Positions 36,801 through 45,364 of a DNA stretch of 64,000 bases are shown one piece after another (the stretch's first letter is position 1; every line of letters starts with the position of its first letter). A program made the translations under genes and the position numbers. Origin of the DNA: Kitasatospora sp. SolWspMP-SS2h (GTDB taxonomy: Bacteria > Actinomycetota > Actinomycetes > Streptomycetales > Streptomycetaceae). Location of the stretch: NCBI RefSeq assembly GCF_003259315.1, contig NZ_QLLT01000012.1:124001-188000 (forward strand), read 5' to 3'. The notes beneath the pieces were generated by a model. The model made no database searches and was not told where the DNA came from. It saw only the letters and a program-made list of their open reading frames with translations.

Positions 36801-39800
36801 CCCGGCGGCCACCACCTGGACGGTGACGTCGAGCCTGCTGGACGGCATGGCCAACTCGACCACCACCGTCGTCTCCGAGAAGACCGTGGTGGGCGGCAAG
36901 ACCCTGGCCCGGCCGAAGTACATGATCGCGCCGACCTCCGCCGCCACCGCGGCCGCCTGCACGGCCGCCCCGTCCACCAAGGGCTGCCGCGTCCTGCAGT
37001 TCGTCTACGCCACCACGACCACGGCCACGGGCTTCAACAGCGCCAGTCAGTTCGGTGACTTCGCCGGCCAGGTCTCGGCCGTCAAGCTGTGGGCCACCGC
37101 CCCCGGTGCTTCGGCCGCCACCGCCACCGACGTCGCCACCTACCGCTACGACCTGGGTGGTTCCCTGCGCCAGACCTGGGACCCGCGCCTCGGGCAGACG
37201 GCCCAGACCCAGTACTCGTACGTCGCCGGCGGAGCGTCCGACGGCGCGCTGTACGCGGTCCTGCCGCCCGGCGTCAACGGCGGCTACCACATGGCCTACG
37301 GCAACATCGCGGCCAACCCGGCCGCGGGCGAGGGCATGCTCACCAAGGTGTGGACCAACACCCTCACCCCCGGCACCACCGCCACCGTCAACGGCACCGC
37401 CACCACCACGATCGTGTACGGCGTGCCCACCAGCGGTGCCAAGGCCCCCGAGGACCTGTCCGCCACCGCCGGCGCCGCCTGGGGCCAGAGCGACCTGCCC
37501 ACCGACGCCACCGCGGTCTTCCCCGCCGACCAGATCCCCGCCTCCAACAGCGGCGCCGACCTGAGCACCGGCGACTACACCCGGGCCACCGTCAACTACC
37601 TCAACGCCTCCGGCCGCCAGGTCAACACCGCCGCCCCCGGCCACCGGATCACCACCACCGAGTACGACAAGTGGGGCAACGGCGTCCGCACGCTGACCGC
37701 CGCCAACCGCGAACTCGCCCTCGGCACCACCGACGCGGCCAAGGCCCAGCTCGCCGACCTCGGCATCAACAACCTGCCCAGCGGCGAACGCGCCCGCCTG
37801 CTGTCCACCACCAGCGTGTACAGCGCCGACGGCCAGCGCGAGACGGAGAACTCCGGCCCGCTGCACCGCATCACCCTCGCCGCCGACATCGTCTCCGGCG
37901 GCGCGACGGTCGCCAAGGCCGGCACCCAGACCGTCGCCCGCACCCGCACGGTGAAGACCTACGACGAGGGCCGTCCCACCGACGGCACCGCCAAGGTCAA
38001 GGACCAGGTCACCACCACCGTCACCGGCGGCGCCCTGCGCGCCTGGCCCGAGGTGTTCGCCGAGACCCGCACCGACAAGTCCGTCTTCGACTGGGCCCTC
38101 GGCCTCGCCACCCAGCGGATCCAGGACGCCGGCGGCCTCAACCTCACCACCACCACCGGCTACGACACCCAAGGCCGGATCACCTCCCAGTCGCTGCCCA
38201 AGTCGACCGGCACGGACGCGGGCACCACCCGCACCACCTACTGGTCCGCCACCGGCACCGGCGCCTGCGCCGGCCGCCCCGAATGGGCCGACCAGCCCTG
38301 CCAGACCGGCCCGGCCGGCGACATCACCGGCGGCGGCACCAACCCGGTCCAACTGCCCGTCAAGACCGTCCAGTACGGGCTGTTCGGGCAGACCACGCAG
38401 ACCACGCAGACCGACGAGACCGCGAACGGCGTCACCCGCACCACCACCATCACCCCCGACGCGGCCGGACGACCGGTGACCACCACCGTCACCGGCGGCC
38501 TCGGCACCGCCGTCCCGGCCGTCACCACCACCTACGACCCGGTCACCGGCAAGGTCACCAAGCAGACCTCCACCGGCGGCGGCACGATCACCAAGGCGTA
38601 CGACGCGCTCGGCCGCCTGACCTCCTACACCGACGCCGACGGCGCGACCACCACCACCGAGTACGACGCCCTCGACCGGCCCACCAAGGTCACCGACAGC
38701 GTCCCGTCCACCACCACCTACACCTACGACACCGCCATCGACCCGCGCGGCCTGACCACCTCGGTCACCGACTCGGTCGCCGGCACCTTCACCGCCCGCT
38801 ACGACGCCGACGGCACCGCCGTCACCCAGGGCATGCCCGGCGGCTACACCGCCATCGACCGGTTCGACCCGAGCGGTACCACAACCAACCGAACATACAC
38901 GCGCGACAGCGACGGCCTCGTCCTGGTCTCCGACAGCATCACCGAGACCGTTCAAGGCCAGTGGGCCACCCACACCGGCACCCCCGGCATCACTGCGGCC
39001 CAGACCTACGCCTACGACAAGGCAGGCCGCCTCACCGCCGTCCAGGACACCTCGCCCGACGCCGTCTGCACCACCCGCGGCTACGGCTTCGACAACAACA
39101 CCAACCGCACCACCCTCGCCACCGCCACCGCCGCCCGCGGTGCCGACTGCACCACCACCGGAGCCACCACCCAGACCACCACCTACGACAGCGCCGACCG
39201 CCTGGTGACCACCGGCTACACCTACGACGCCTTCGGCCGCACCACCGCCCTGCCCGGCTCCAGCGTCGCCTACTACACCAGCGACCTCGTCCAGCAGCAG
39301 ACCACCGGCACCAACCGCCAGACCTGGACCCTCGACTCCAACCAGCGCTTCCGCTCCTGGACCACCGAGACCAACAACAGCGGCACCTGGACCACCACCG
39401 GCACCAAGACCAACCACTACGGCTCCGACAGCGACAGCCCGCGTTGGACCGGCGACAACCTCGCCAACTACACCCGCAACGTGGCAGGCATCGGCAACGA
39501 CCTCGGAGCCACCACCAGCAGCACCGGGCCGGTCACCCTCCAACTCGCCGATCTGCACGGCGACGTGGCACTGCAACTGCCCCTCAACGGCAGCGCCCCC
39601 ACTGTCCTCGACTTCGACGAATACGGCAACGGCCGCACCGGACAGGCGGCCGTCCGCTACGGTTGGCTCGGCGGTAAGCAACGCTCCAGCGAAACCCCCG
39701 GCGGCCTCACCCTCATGGGTGTGCGCCTCTACAACCCGGCCACCGGACGCTTCCTGTCAGTCGACCCGGTGGCTGGCGGCAACGCGAACGCCTATGACTA

Positions 39801-40239
39801 CGTCCACGCCGACCCGCTCACCCAGTATGACCTCGACGGAAGGGTCTGCTGGAGCTGCGGTTGGAAGAAAGCCAAATCAGTCGCCAAGACGGTGGTCAAG
39901 GGCGTGAGCTTCGTCCAAGCCGGAGTCATTGGGCACGTCACGGCGACCCTCAGCTACCACCTGGGATACAGCTGCACCCGCATCGATGGCATGCGGGTGT
40001 GCCGTGGTGGAATCGGGCTTCACGCACGCGGCGGCACGACCCTCGGCACCACGTACTTCACCAGCAACGACCCCAAGAGCTACACCAAAGAGAAGATCCA
40101 ACACGAAAAGGTCCACCGCGATCAATGGCGAACCTACGGTCAGCACTTCGCGATTCTCTACTTCATGGGCGGCTTGAACGCGTGCCGCAACCCCTGGGAG
40201 AGGCAAGCCGGCCTGAAGAACGGCGGCTACGGCTGCTGA
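33898..40239 (+). CDS. Giant secreted RHS/YD-repeat protein with HExxH metallopeptidase-like C-terminus
   Basis: 2113 residues from GTG 33898 (AGGGAG five bases upstream; GTG 33892 and ATG 33910 are rivals). Signal peptide (about 18-42), a beta-rich N-terminal region, a DNRLRE-like domain (about 330-500), fibronectin-like segments (about 600-715), a spacer, YD/RHS repeats (about 1250-1860) and the RHS core GVRLYNPATGRFLSVDPVAG with NAYDYVHADPLTQYDLDGR (1941-1983). The variable end, 1984-2113, has membrane-like and Cys-rich parts, then H2069-E-K-V-H2073 and E2101 in NPWERQAGL, a plausible gluzincin zinc site. This is polymorphic-toxin architecture. Base composition drops in the last 400 bases, as expected for a swapped toxin tip. 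Confidence 0.9.
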   Translation: MREHMSERRGRLMPPGARGVSAVLALAVSVSLLAGTEDALAAPKPDKSGQTQGTKWATEAADIPSARVAARLSGQRVEALSERTETSTTWVNKDGSLTSELFAGPVRFQRDGRWTDVDLTLQRQPDGSVAPKAHPGALKLAAPGGTRARSLADSQSGKGEDRTLVTLGEGDQQVELRWKGGLPAPELDGTKATYRDAISDGAADLVVEATRTGFEQYTVLKQRPTATGYSYTMPLKAGGLKAEAQADGSVLFSDKKTGEKRAVLPAPVMWDSAVIAEGSREHANRAKVDLKVVQHGDGIDLVFTPDAAFLADPKTRYPVTVDPSTIALGNVFDTRVQRGESVDWSADTELYWGNPGTKNADGSSREARAFINWNTAPIADALITNATVSLWNFQSGNSDCAGYAWDVYDTSLASTASRWTLQPSWNSKQATSTETAGRTGCQNDGWINADVTNLVQNWTSAKNPTSGMGLRAPDESSTKYWKEVNSSEAGSNVPKLTVTYNYRPRTGTDQQAGSPFYKDGNGTWWVNSTTPTLRDTFVDPNNDKVDGTFQVFDNDSGAQVGNVLVSPYVASGQPASVTVPAGLLTNGKTYRFRTSPYDGLHYNTTWSPWAYFTVDTAAPSAPSAITSTDYPSGQWVKGAGQSGVFTLTPPAGDQSALEWTLDGTTWTKVATAGSTAPVNLTVTPDKAGTQTLQVRAVDKAENKSEPVTYTFQVGAGGVTAPNDGTRTAARLPLVAEADAAKYNAVSFSWRRSDADAWTTIPASDVTNAGSAVSWPVALNSGKSPSLTWNATSTVNPDGTVQVRADFTGPNNAAVSSEGIKAVVDRKATGAATQQIGPGTLNLLTGDLTVSATDASFFGLTVGRTSTSRDPKAAANKDGQAPIFGPNWTSGVASEVSQSGYTEIRKTSNTSLDVVLAEGDTIGFTANTAGNGWVPEPGSEALALRGSFASGDFTLSDTDGTVTTFAKVDPAATTWTVTSSLLDGMANSTTTVVSEKTVVGGKTLARPKYMIAPTSAATAAACTAAPSTKGCRVLQFVYATTTTATGFNSASQFGDFAGQVSAVKLWATAPGASAATATDVATYRYDLGGSLRQTWDPRLGQTAQTQYSYVAGGASDGALYAVLPPGVNGGYHMAYGNIAANPAAGEGMLTKVWTNTLTPGTTATVNGTATTTIVYGVPTSGAKAPEDLSATAGAAWGQSDLPTDATAVFPADQIPASNSGADLSTGDYTRATVNYLNASGRQVNTAAPGHRITTTEYDKWGNGVRTLTAANRELALGTTDAAKAQLADLGINNLPSGERARLLSTTSVYSADGQRETENSGPLHRITLAADIVSGGATVAKAGTQTVARTRTVKTYDEGRPTDGTAKVKDQVTTTVTGGALRAWPEVFAETRTDKSVFDWALGLATQRIQDAGGLNLTTTTGYDTQGRITSQSLPKSTGTDAGTTRTTYWSATGTGACAGRPEWADQPCQTGPAGDITGGGTNPVQLPVKTVQYGLFGQTTQTTQTDETANGVTRTTTITPDAAGRPVTTTVTGGLGTAVPAVTTTYDPVTGKVTKQTSTGGGTITKAYDALGRLTSYTDADGATTTTEYDALDRPTKVTDSVPSTTTYTYDTAIDPRGLTTSVTDSVAGTFTARYDADGTAVTQGMPGGYTAIDRFDPSGTTTNRTYTRDSDGLVLVSDSITETVQGQWATHTGTPGITAAQTYAYDKAGRLTAVQDTSPDAVCTTRGYGFDNNTNRTTLATATAARGADCTTTGATTQTTTYDSADRLVTTGYTYDAFGRTTALPGSSVAYYTSDLVQQQTTGTNRQTWTLDSNQRFRSWTTETNNSGTWTTTGTKTNHYGSDSDSPRWTGDNLANYTRNVAGIGNDLGATTSSTGPVTLQLADLHGDVALQLPLNGSAPTVLDFDEYGNGRTGQAAVRYGWLGGKQRSSETPGGLTLMGVRLYNPATGRFLSVDPVAGGNANAYDYVHADPLTQYDLDGRVCWSCGWKKAKSVAKTVVKGVSFVQAGVIGHVTATLSYHLGYSCTRIDGMRVCRGGIGLHARGGTTLGTTYFTSNDPKSYTKEKIQHEKVHRDQWRTYGQHFAILYFMGGLNACRNPWERQAGLKNGGYGC

Positions 40240-40739
40240 GGAAGTCCGTCGTACCAGTAGCGCTATGCGTCCTCCTGCCGCTCACCCTGAGCGGGTGCTT
40301 CATGTCGGATCCTGAACCGCTTTCGTTCGGTGTCCGCGTCACGAGGGGAAAGGTCGAAGTCAAGGTACCTGTCTGCAAAGACGAGCAGATCGTGGAGATC
40401 ACAGCTTATCTGCCCGAACCGCCCCAAGACGTGCTGTTCAAAGCCGCCAACTCCGCAGGAACGGCGGCGCAGAACGGTGCGTTCACGCTGTGGCAGGACG
40501 GCGTCTGGAAAGCGGACGGGTTCTCCCCCAGGGAAGTCGACCAAGCACGCGCTGAACTTCCGGACGTGTTGGATGTGGGCTACCTGGACAGCAAGGGCGG
40601 TAAGGCTGGCGACGCGTTGGACCTCAAGGCGGCTGCCGCAGCCACACCCTCCGACGGGAGCTACTGGACCAGGAACGGAATCCGAACAGCCGAGGCCATA
40701 GACCGCCAGTTGAAATGCAACTCCAGCAAGACCAACTGA
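40182..40739 (+). CDS. Small lipoprotein, candidate immunity protein of the RHS toxin
   Basis: 185 residues from GTG 40182. The basic n-region RRLRLLRK is followed by a hydrophobic stretch and lipobox LTLSGC (C39). The mature part of about 147 residues contains two further cysteines (VPVCKDEQIVE and near the C-terminus), YLPEPPQDVLF and GAFTLWQDGVWK. No family recognised. The gene overlaps the RHS 3' end by 58 bases. A CTG at 40236 overlapping the RHS stop (CTGA) would give a shorter signal peptide, so the start is uncertain. Its position directly after the toxin tip, and its low GC, are typical of immunity genes. Confidence 0.65.
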   Translation: MPQPLGEASRPEERRLRLLRKSVVPVALCVLLPLTLSGCFMSDPEPLSFGVRVTRGKVEVKVPVCKDEQIVEITAYLPEPPQDVLFKAANSAGTAAQNGAFTLWQDGVWKADGFSPREVDQARAELPDVLDVGYLDSKGGKAGDALDLKAAAAATPSDGSYWTRNGIRTAEAIDRQLKCNSSKTN

Positions 40740-40759
40740 TCACTGGCACTACTGATCAC

Positions 40760-40785
40760 GGGGTCCACCCAAAGCGGTGGGCTCC
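40760..40785 (+). terminator. Hairpin after the candidate immunity gene
   Basis: GGGGTCCACC-CAAAGC-GGTGGGCTCC forms a ten-pair stem with two G-U pairs, 21 bases after the stop. It would end the RHS/immunity transcript. Confidence 0.6.
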
Positions 40786-41149
40786 GTGTGAGGTCCTGAG
40801 CAGGTACTTCATCCTCCAGCGCCCACGCTGGCAGCGTCCGTCCCAACATCTCCTGCGGCACCCTGCACAACTCCGCCGGCACCACCGGGGACGGAGCCAT
40901 TTTGCGTGATCTTCACCGCCCAAGGCTCCCGCCCTGCTGCCCGCCCGGCGGGCCAGACCCCGGATCTGCGCCTGCACCTGCGGGTCGGCGCGCAGGGGCG
41001 CACACCGCAAGGAGGCGGTGCAGCGGGTACCCGCCCCTTCCCGCTACACCGACCCTTCTCGCGGGGCAGCAGCTTCGTGCGGCGGGAGCGGGACGGGCTG
41101 TGCCCGGGCCGGATCCCGATCGTGGCCTTTGGCGCCCGGGCCCTGTCCT

Positions 41150-41300
41150 GGACCGTGCCACCGTCCCAGGGTCGGAGCGCATGCAGGATCCAGTCCTCGG
41201 CTGGCGCCAGCCGGCCCGGGTGCGCATCACGGCGATCGCCTCGTCGTCCCGGCCGTACCGGGCCAGCAGGTCCGCCAGTTGGTCGCGGCCGGGACGCCGG
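41150..41300 (-). pseudogene. TPR-like protein remnant
   Basis: The minus strand encodes DQLADLLARYGRDDEAIAVM, then after a frameshift PAEDWILHALR. This matches repeated helix-turn-helix units of streptomycete TPR-type proteins. No complete repeat array or start is present, so it is a frameshifted fragment. Confidence 0.5.
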
Positions 41301-41314
41301 TGCATTTGAGCGGG

Positions 41315-41494
41315 GAGCACAATGCGTTCGCGTGGCGGACACGGCAGCAGTGGGAGCCGTTCCTGCAGCCGGAGCAGCAGGCGCGGTTCTCCTCGCTCCG
41401 CGCCGCCCACCGGGCAGGCCGCACCGAGGTGCTGGTCGACGGCCGGGGCGCGGGCGCCGCACCGGTGCCGTCGCCGATGCGACCGGAAAGCTGA
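41315..41494 (+). pseudogene. Unassigned coding fragment (copy B of the 32027 fragment)
   Basis: The plus strand encodes EHNAFAWRTRQQWEPFLQPE, QQARFSSLRAAHRAGRTEV and LVDGRGAG, then stops at 41492-41494. It is about 70% identical at DNA level to 32027-32160 by eye. The family was not recognised, and there is no start codon or ribosome site next to the conserved part. Confidence 0.45.
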
Positions 41495-41635
41495 CCGGCC
41501 ACCGACGGCTTCTGCCGCACCATGGCCAGGACCGCGGACCCGGTCGTGCTGCTGTGCCGCTCGACCGGCCGGTTCCTCGCCGAGCCGGACGCCCTGTGCC
41601 ACACGGGCAGGCCGAGCCTCCGGGCAGCGGTGCGG

Positions 41636-42247
41636 TCAGCGCGCGCGGATGGCCGCCTGTCGGGCGGTGACGACAGCGCGCCGCCGCCCGCGGACGCTCT
41701 GCTCGTCGTCGATCCAGCGGGCGCTGATGGCCGGGTCGGCGGTCCGGTCGGCCGTAGCACAGGAGATGTCGAGGTAGTAGCCGTAGTCGCCCCCCGCGGT
41801 GAGTCCGCCAAGTCGGGCCACTACGCCGTCGGTGCCGTGCTGGTCACCGGTGACGGCGTAGTGGAAGGCGAAGGCGAGCTCGACGGCGGCCCGGGCGGCG
41901 CCGATGCCCGCGTTGCCGGTGTCGGCGCGCATTTGGAGGGCTGGCCGTTCGAAGGAGTTGGTGCCAGCGTCCCGGATGAGTGCCGCGGTGGCGACGGTGA
42001 AGGTGGTGGCGGTCAGGGTGCGCTCGTGCAGCAGCTGGGCGGCGGAGTCGATCTCGTCGCCCGCCGCGCGTACGCCGTTCCCGGAGCCGGCCGCGGCTGA
42101 CTGGCCGAGCAGGCCTGAACCCAGGTTGGCGCCGGATCGCACCGCCGGACCAACAGTCGCCGGCTGGCACGCCTGGGCGTCGGAGGCGGCGTGGCCCCTG
42201 CCGCTGCTGCCGGACGACGCCGACCAGGAGGCCGAGCCACCGACCAC
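41636..42247 (-). CDS. Hypothetical protein
   Basis: 203 residues from ATG/GTG 42247 (start uncertain). The first about 65 residues are Gly-Ser-Ala-rich; the rest is helical with good actinobacterial codon use: GDEIDSAAQLLHERTLTATT, FTVATAALIRDAGTNSFERP, ARAAVELAFAFHYAVTGDQH and GGDYGYYLDISCATADRTAD. No family recognised. It sits between gene fragments and is divergent from the SIWG peptide gene. It could be an intact orphan or the C-terminal part of a longer decayed gene. Confidence 0.4.
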   Translation of the reverse strand: MVGGSASWSASSGSSGRGHAASDAQACQPATVGPAVRSGANLGSGLLGQSAAAGSGNGVRAAGDEIDSAAQLLHERTLTATTFTVATAALIRDAGTNSFERPALQMRADTGNAGIGAARAAVELAFAFHYAVTGDQHGTDGVVARLGGLTAGGDYGYYLDISCATADRTADPAISARWIDDEQSVRGRRRAVVTARQAAIRAR

Positions 42248-42349
42248 CTATCGGCTGTAGACGGAGCCGGAGTTCGGGCAGCCGGGACGGCAGGTGTTCG
42301 GCAGTGGTCGGCGAGAACGGGCCGCCGCCGGGGAAAAGCGGTCAAAGTG

Positions 42350-42378
42350 CCGACAACAGGCGGAATCGGATCTACGGT
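42350..42378 (+). promoter_or_regulatory. Promoter of the SIWG peptide gene
   Basis: CCGACA at 42350-42355 and TACGGT at 42373-42378 are separated by exactly 17 bases and lie 43 bases before the GTG start of the small ORF. Confidence 0.5.
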
Positions 42379-42421
42379 CGCCTGCACACGACCCACCGGC
42401 GCCACGGAGAGGAGCACTGCC

Positions 42422-42553
42422 GTGCCGCACGACGGCAGCATTTGGGGCAGGCCGACCGACAGCATCTGGGGCGGCGCCGCCCACCGGCGGCCCGCTGCCG
42501 ATCCGCCCGCCGGCCCGCCGGACCCGCTGAACGTCCCGGATCAGGGCCCGTAG
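42422..42553 (+). CDS. 43-residue peptide with a repeated SIWG motif
   Basis: Starts at GTG 42422 with a strong GGAGAGGAG eight bases upstream. The N-terminus reads MPHDGSIWGRPTDSIWGGA, so the tetrapeptide SIWG occurs twice, nine residues apart. A Pro-Ala-Asp-rich tail (PPAGPPDPLNVPDQGP) follows. It has no signal peptide and no cysteines. Promoter, ribosome site and repeated aromatic motif suggest a real gene. I do not recognise a family; a short regulatory or binding peptide, or a modified-peptide precursor, are both open. No maturation enzyme gene is adjacent. Confidence 0.55.
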   Translation: MPHDGSIWGRPTDSIWGGAAHRRPAADPPAGPPDPLNVPDQGP

Positions 42554-42800
42554 CCGCGCCCGCCGAACCGCCGGCCGGCACGCCTGTGCGGTCCGAGCGG
42601 GCACGTGGACTCACCGGTCCGCGAGCCCTTCCCGGCAAGGTCCCGGATCGTCCGGATCCACCGCGCCGGCCGGGAAGGCGGCCGGGGGCAGCCCGCTGCG
42701 GTGCGCGCAAGCGGCCGTCCGAACGTTCCTGCCCCGGCTCGGTCGTTCGGGCCGGGACGTCGGGTTCAGCCGGCCGTCCGGGGCGCTCCGGGCGGCGGCC

Positions 42801-42806
42801 TAGAAT
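42801..42806 (+). promoter_or_regulatory. -10 box for the second ABC-F gene
   Basis: TAGAAT at 42801-42806 ends nine bases before ATG 42816, indicating a leaderless or nearly leaderless transcript. No ribosome site precedes the ATG. Confidence 0.55.
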
Positions 42807-42815
42807 CGGGGCATC

Positions 42816-44462
42816 ATGACTGCCACTCTCGTCGTCAAGGACCTCGCCGCCGGCCACGGCGAGCGCACGCTGTTCTCCGGGCTGGACCTGGTCGTCGCCC
42901 CCGGGGACGTGATCGGCCTGGTCGGGGTGAACGGCGCGGGCAAGTCCACGCTGCTGCGGCTGCTGGCCGGGCTGGACGCCCCGGAGGGCGGTTCGCTCAG
43001 GCTCAGCCCGCCGACCGCGAACGTCGGGCACCTGCCGCAGGAGCCGGAGCGCCGGGAGGGCGAGTCGGTGCGCGACTTCCTGGCCCGCCGCACCGGTGTC
43101 GCGGCGGCCCAGGCGGCGCTGGACGAGGCCACCGAGGGCCTGGTGGAGGGCCGGCCGGGCGCGGACGACGCGTACGCGGTGAGCCTGGACCGCTGGCTGG
43201 AGCTGGGCGGCGCGGACCTGGAGGAGCGGGCCGAGGAGGTCGCCGGCCAGCTCGGCCTGAAGGTCTCGCTGGACCTGCCGATGACGGCGCTGTCCGGCGG
43301 CCAGGCGGCCCGCGCGGGCCTGGCCTCGCTGCTGCTGTCGCGCTACGACGTGTTCCTGCTGGACGAGCCCACCAACGACCTGGACCTGGACGGCCTGGAG
43401 CGCCTGGAGGCGTTCGTGAAGGGCCTGCGCGCGGGCACCGTGCTGATCAGCCACGACCGCGAGTTCCTGGCCCGCACCGTGACCAAGGTGCTGGAGCTGG
43501 ACCTGCACCAGCAGCAGGTGAACCTGTACGGCGGCGGGTACGACGCGTACCTGGAGGAGCGGGCGATCTCCCGCCGGCACGCCCGCGAGCAGTACGAGGA
43601 GTTCGCGGACACGAAGGCCGGGCTGGAGGCGCGGGCCCAGATGCAGCGCAACTGGATGGAGCACGGTGTCCGCAACGCCCGGCGCAAGGGCGGCGACAAC
43701 GACAAGAAGGCCCGGGCGCAGCGCGCCGAGTCGACCGAGAAGCAGGCCGCGAAGGCCCGGCAGACCCAGCGGATGATCGAGCGCCTGGACGTGGTGGAGG
43801 AGCCCCGCAAGGAGTGGGAGCTGCGGATGGAGATCGCCGCCGCGCCGCGCTCCGGCTCGGTGGTGGCGACGCTCGGGCAGGCCTCCGTCCGGCGCGGGGA
43901 CTTCGCGTTCGGGCCGGTGGACCTCCAGATCGACTGGGCGGACCGGGTGGCGATCACCGGCGCGAACGGCGCGGGCAAGTCGACGCTGCTGGCGGCGCTG
44001 CTGGGCCGGCTGGAGCTGGACGCGGGCAGTGCGGCGCTCGGCTCGGGCGTGCTGGTCGGCGAGGTGGAGCAGGCCCGCGGGCACCTGTTCGGCGGCGACG
44101 CCGGGCGTCCGCTGCTGGAGGCGTTCGCCGCCGCCGTGCCGGACCTCGCCCCGGAGGAGGTCCGCACCCTGCTGGCCAAGTTCGGCCTGAAGGCGGTGCA
44201 CGTGCTGCGCCCGGCCGCGACGCTCTCCCCCGGCGAGCGGACCAGGGCGGCGCTGGCCCTGCTCCAGGCGCGCGGGGTGAACCTGCTGGTGCTGGACGAG
44301 CCGACCAACCACCTGGACCTGCCGGCGATCGAGCAGTTGGAGTCGGCGCTGGCCTCGTACACCGGCACCCTGCTGCTGGTCACCCACGACCGCCGGATGC
44401 TGGACACCGTGCAGGTGAACCGGCGGCTGGTGGTCGCGGACGGGAAGGTCTCCGAAGCCTGA
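42816..44462 (+). CDS. ABC-F family ATPase
   Basis: 548 residues from ATG 42816. Two ATPase domains: Walker A GVNGAGKST (about 40) and GANGAGKST (about 385), signatures LSGGQAARAG and LSPGERTRAA, Walker B LLDEPTNDLD and VLDEPTNHLD. The linker (about 260-345) is rich in Lys, Arg, Glu and Gln and forms the coiled P-site tRNA-interaction region. It acts on the ribosome. It differs from the ABC-F protein at 29435-31051, so the two are not recent duplicates. It is transcribed alone. Confidence 0.92.
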   Translation: MTATLVVKDLAAGHGERTLFSGLDLVVAPGDVIGLVGVNGAGKSTLLRLLAGLDAPEGGSLRLSPPTANVGHLPQEPERREGESVRDFLARRTGVAAAQAALDEATEGLVEGRPGADDAYAVSLDRWLELGGADLEERAEEVAGQLGLKVSLDLPMTALSGGQAARAGLASLLLSRYDVFLLDEPTNDLDLDGLERLEAFVKGLRAGTVLISHDREFLARTVTKVLELDLHQQQVNLYGGGYDAYLEERAISRRHAREQYEEFADTKAGLEARAQMQRNWMEHGVRNARRKGGDNDKKARAQRAESTEKQAAKARQTQRMIERLDVVEEPRKEWELRMEIAAAPRSGSVVATLGQASVRRGDFAFGPVDLQIDWADRVAITGANGAGKSTLLAALLGRLELDAGSAALGSGVLVGEVEQARGHLFGGDAGRPLLEAFAAAVPDLAPEEVRTLLAKFGLKAVHVLRPAATLSPGERTRAALALLQARGVNLLVLDEPTNHLDLPAIEQLESALASYTGTLLLVTHDRRMLDTVQVNRRLVVADGKVSEA

Positions 44463-44588
44463 GGCGGGGCCGACCCGGGGCCGGGGCCGCGCCCGAGCCG
44501 GGGGTTGCGCCCGGTCGTTCTGGGCCGGTTCTTGCCAGGGCCCGGCGGCGTCTTCCGCCCGGGTGCGCCGTGTGCTGTGCTGGCGCGC

Positions 44589-45266
<678 letters not shown>

Positions 45267-45276
45267 GCCGCCGCCC

Positions 45277-45313
45277 GCCCGGGTGGTGCGCCCGGGTGGT
45301 GCGCCCGGGTGGC
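45277..45313. repeat. Three near-perfect copies of a 13-base unit
   Basis: GCCCGGGTGGTGC repeats three times in tandem just after the nitroreductase stop. The unit is partly palindromic (GCCCGGG). Confidence 0.65.
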
Positions 45314-45351
45314 GGAGGGGATATCCGCTGGTCGGCGCGTTGCCGGATGGC

Positions 45352-45357
45352 GCATAC
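45352..45357 (+). promoter_or_regulatory. -10 box for the GNAT gene
   Basis: CATACT at 45352-45357 ends seven bases before ATG 45365, consistent with a leaderless transcript. Confidence 0.45.
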
Positions 45358-45364
45358 TCCGTCC

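Noticed and set aside
33988..39681. Very long open frame antisense to the RHS gene (about 1900 codons)
   Set aside because: It is composed of low-complexity Gly/Ala/Val/Arg sequence without domains and mirrors the codon bias of the RHS gene; a typical high-GC shadow frame.
42554..42815. Possible gene between the SIWG peptide and the ABC-F gene
   Set aside because: No frame has a start with a ribosome site or protein-like composition; only the ABC-F -10 box was accepted.
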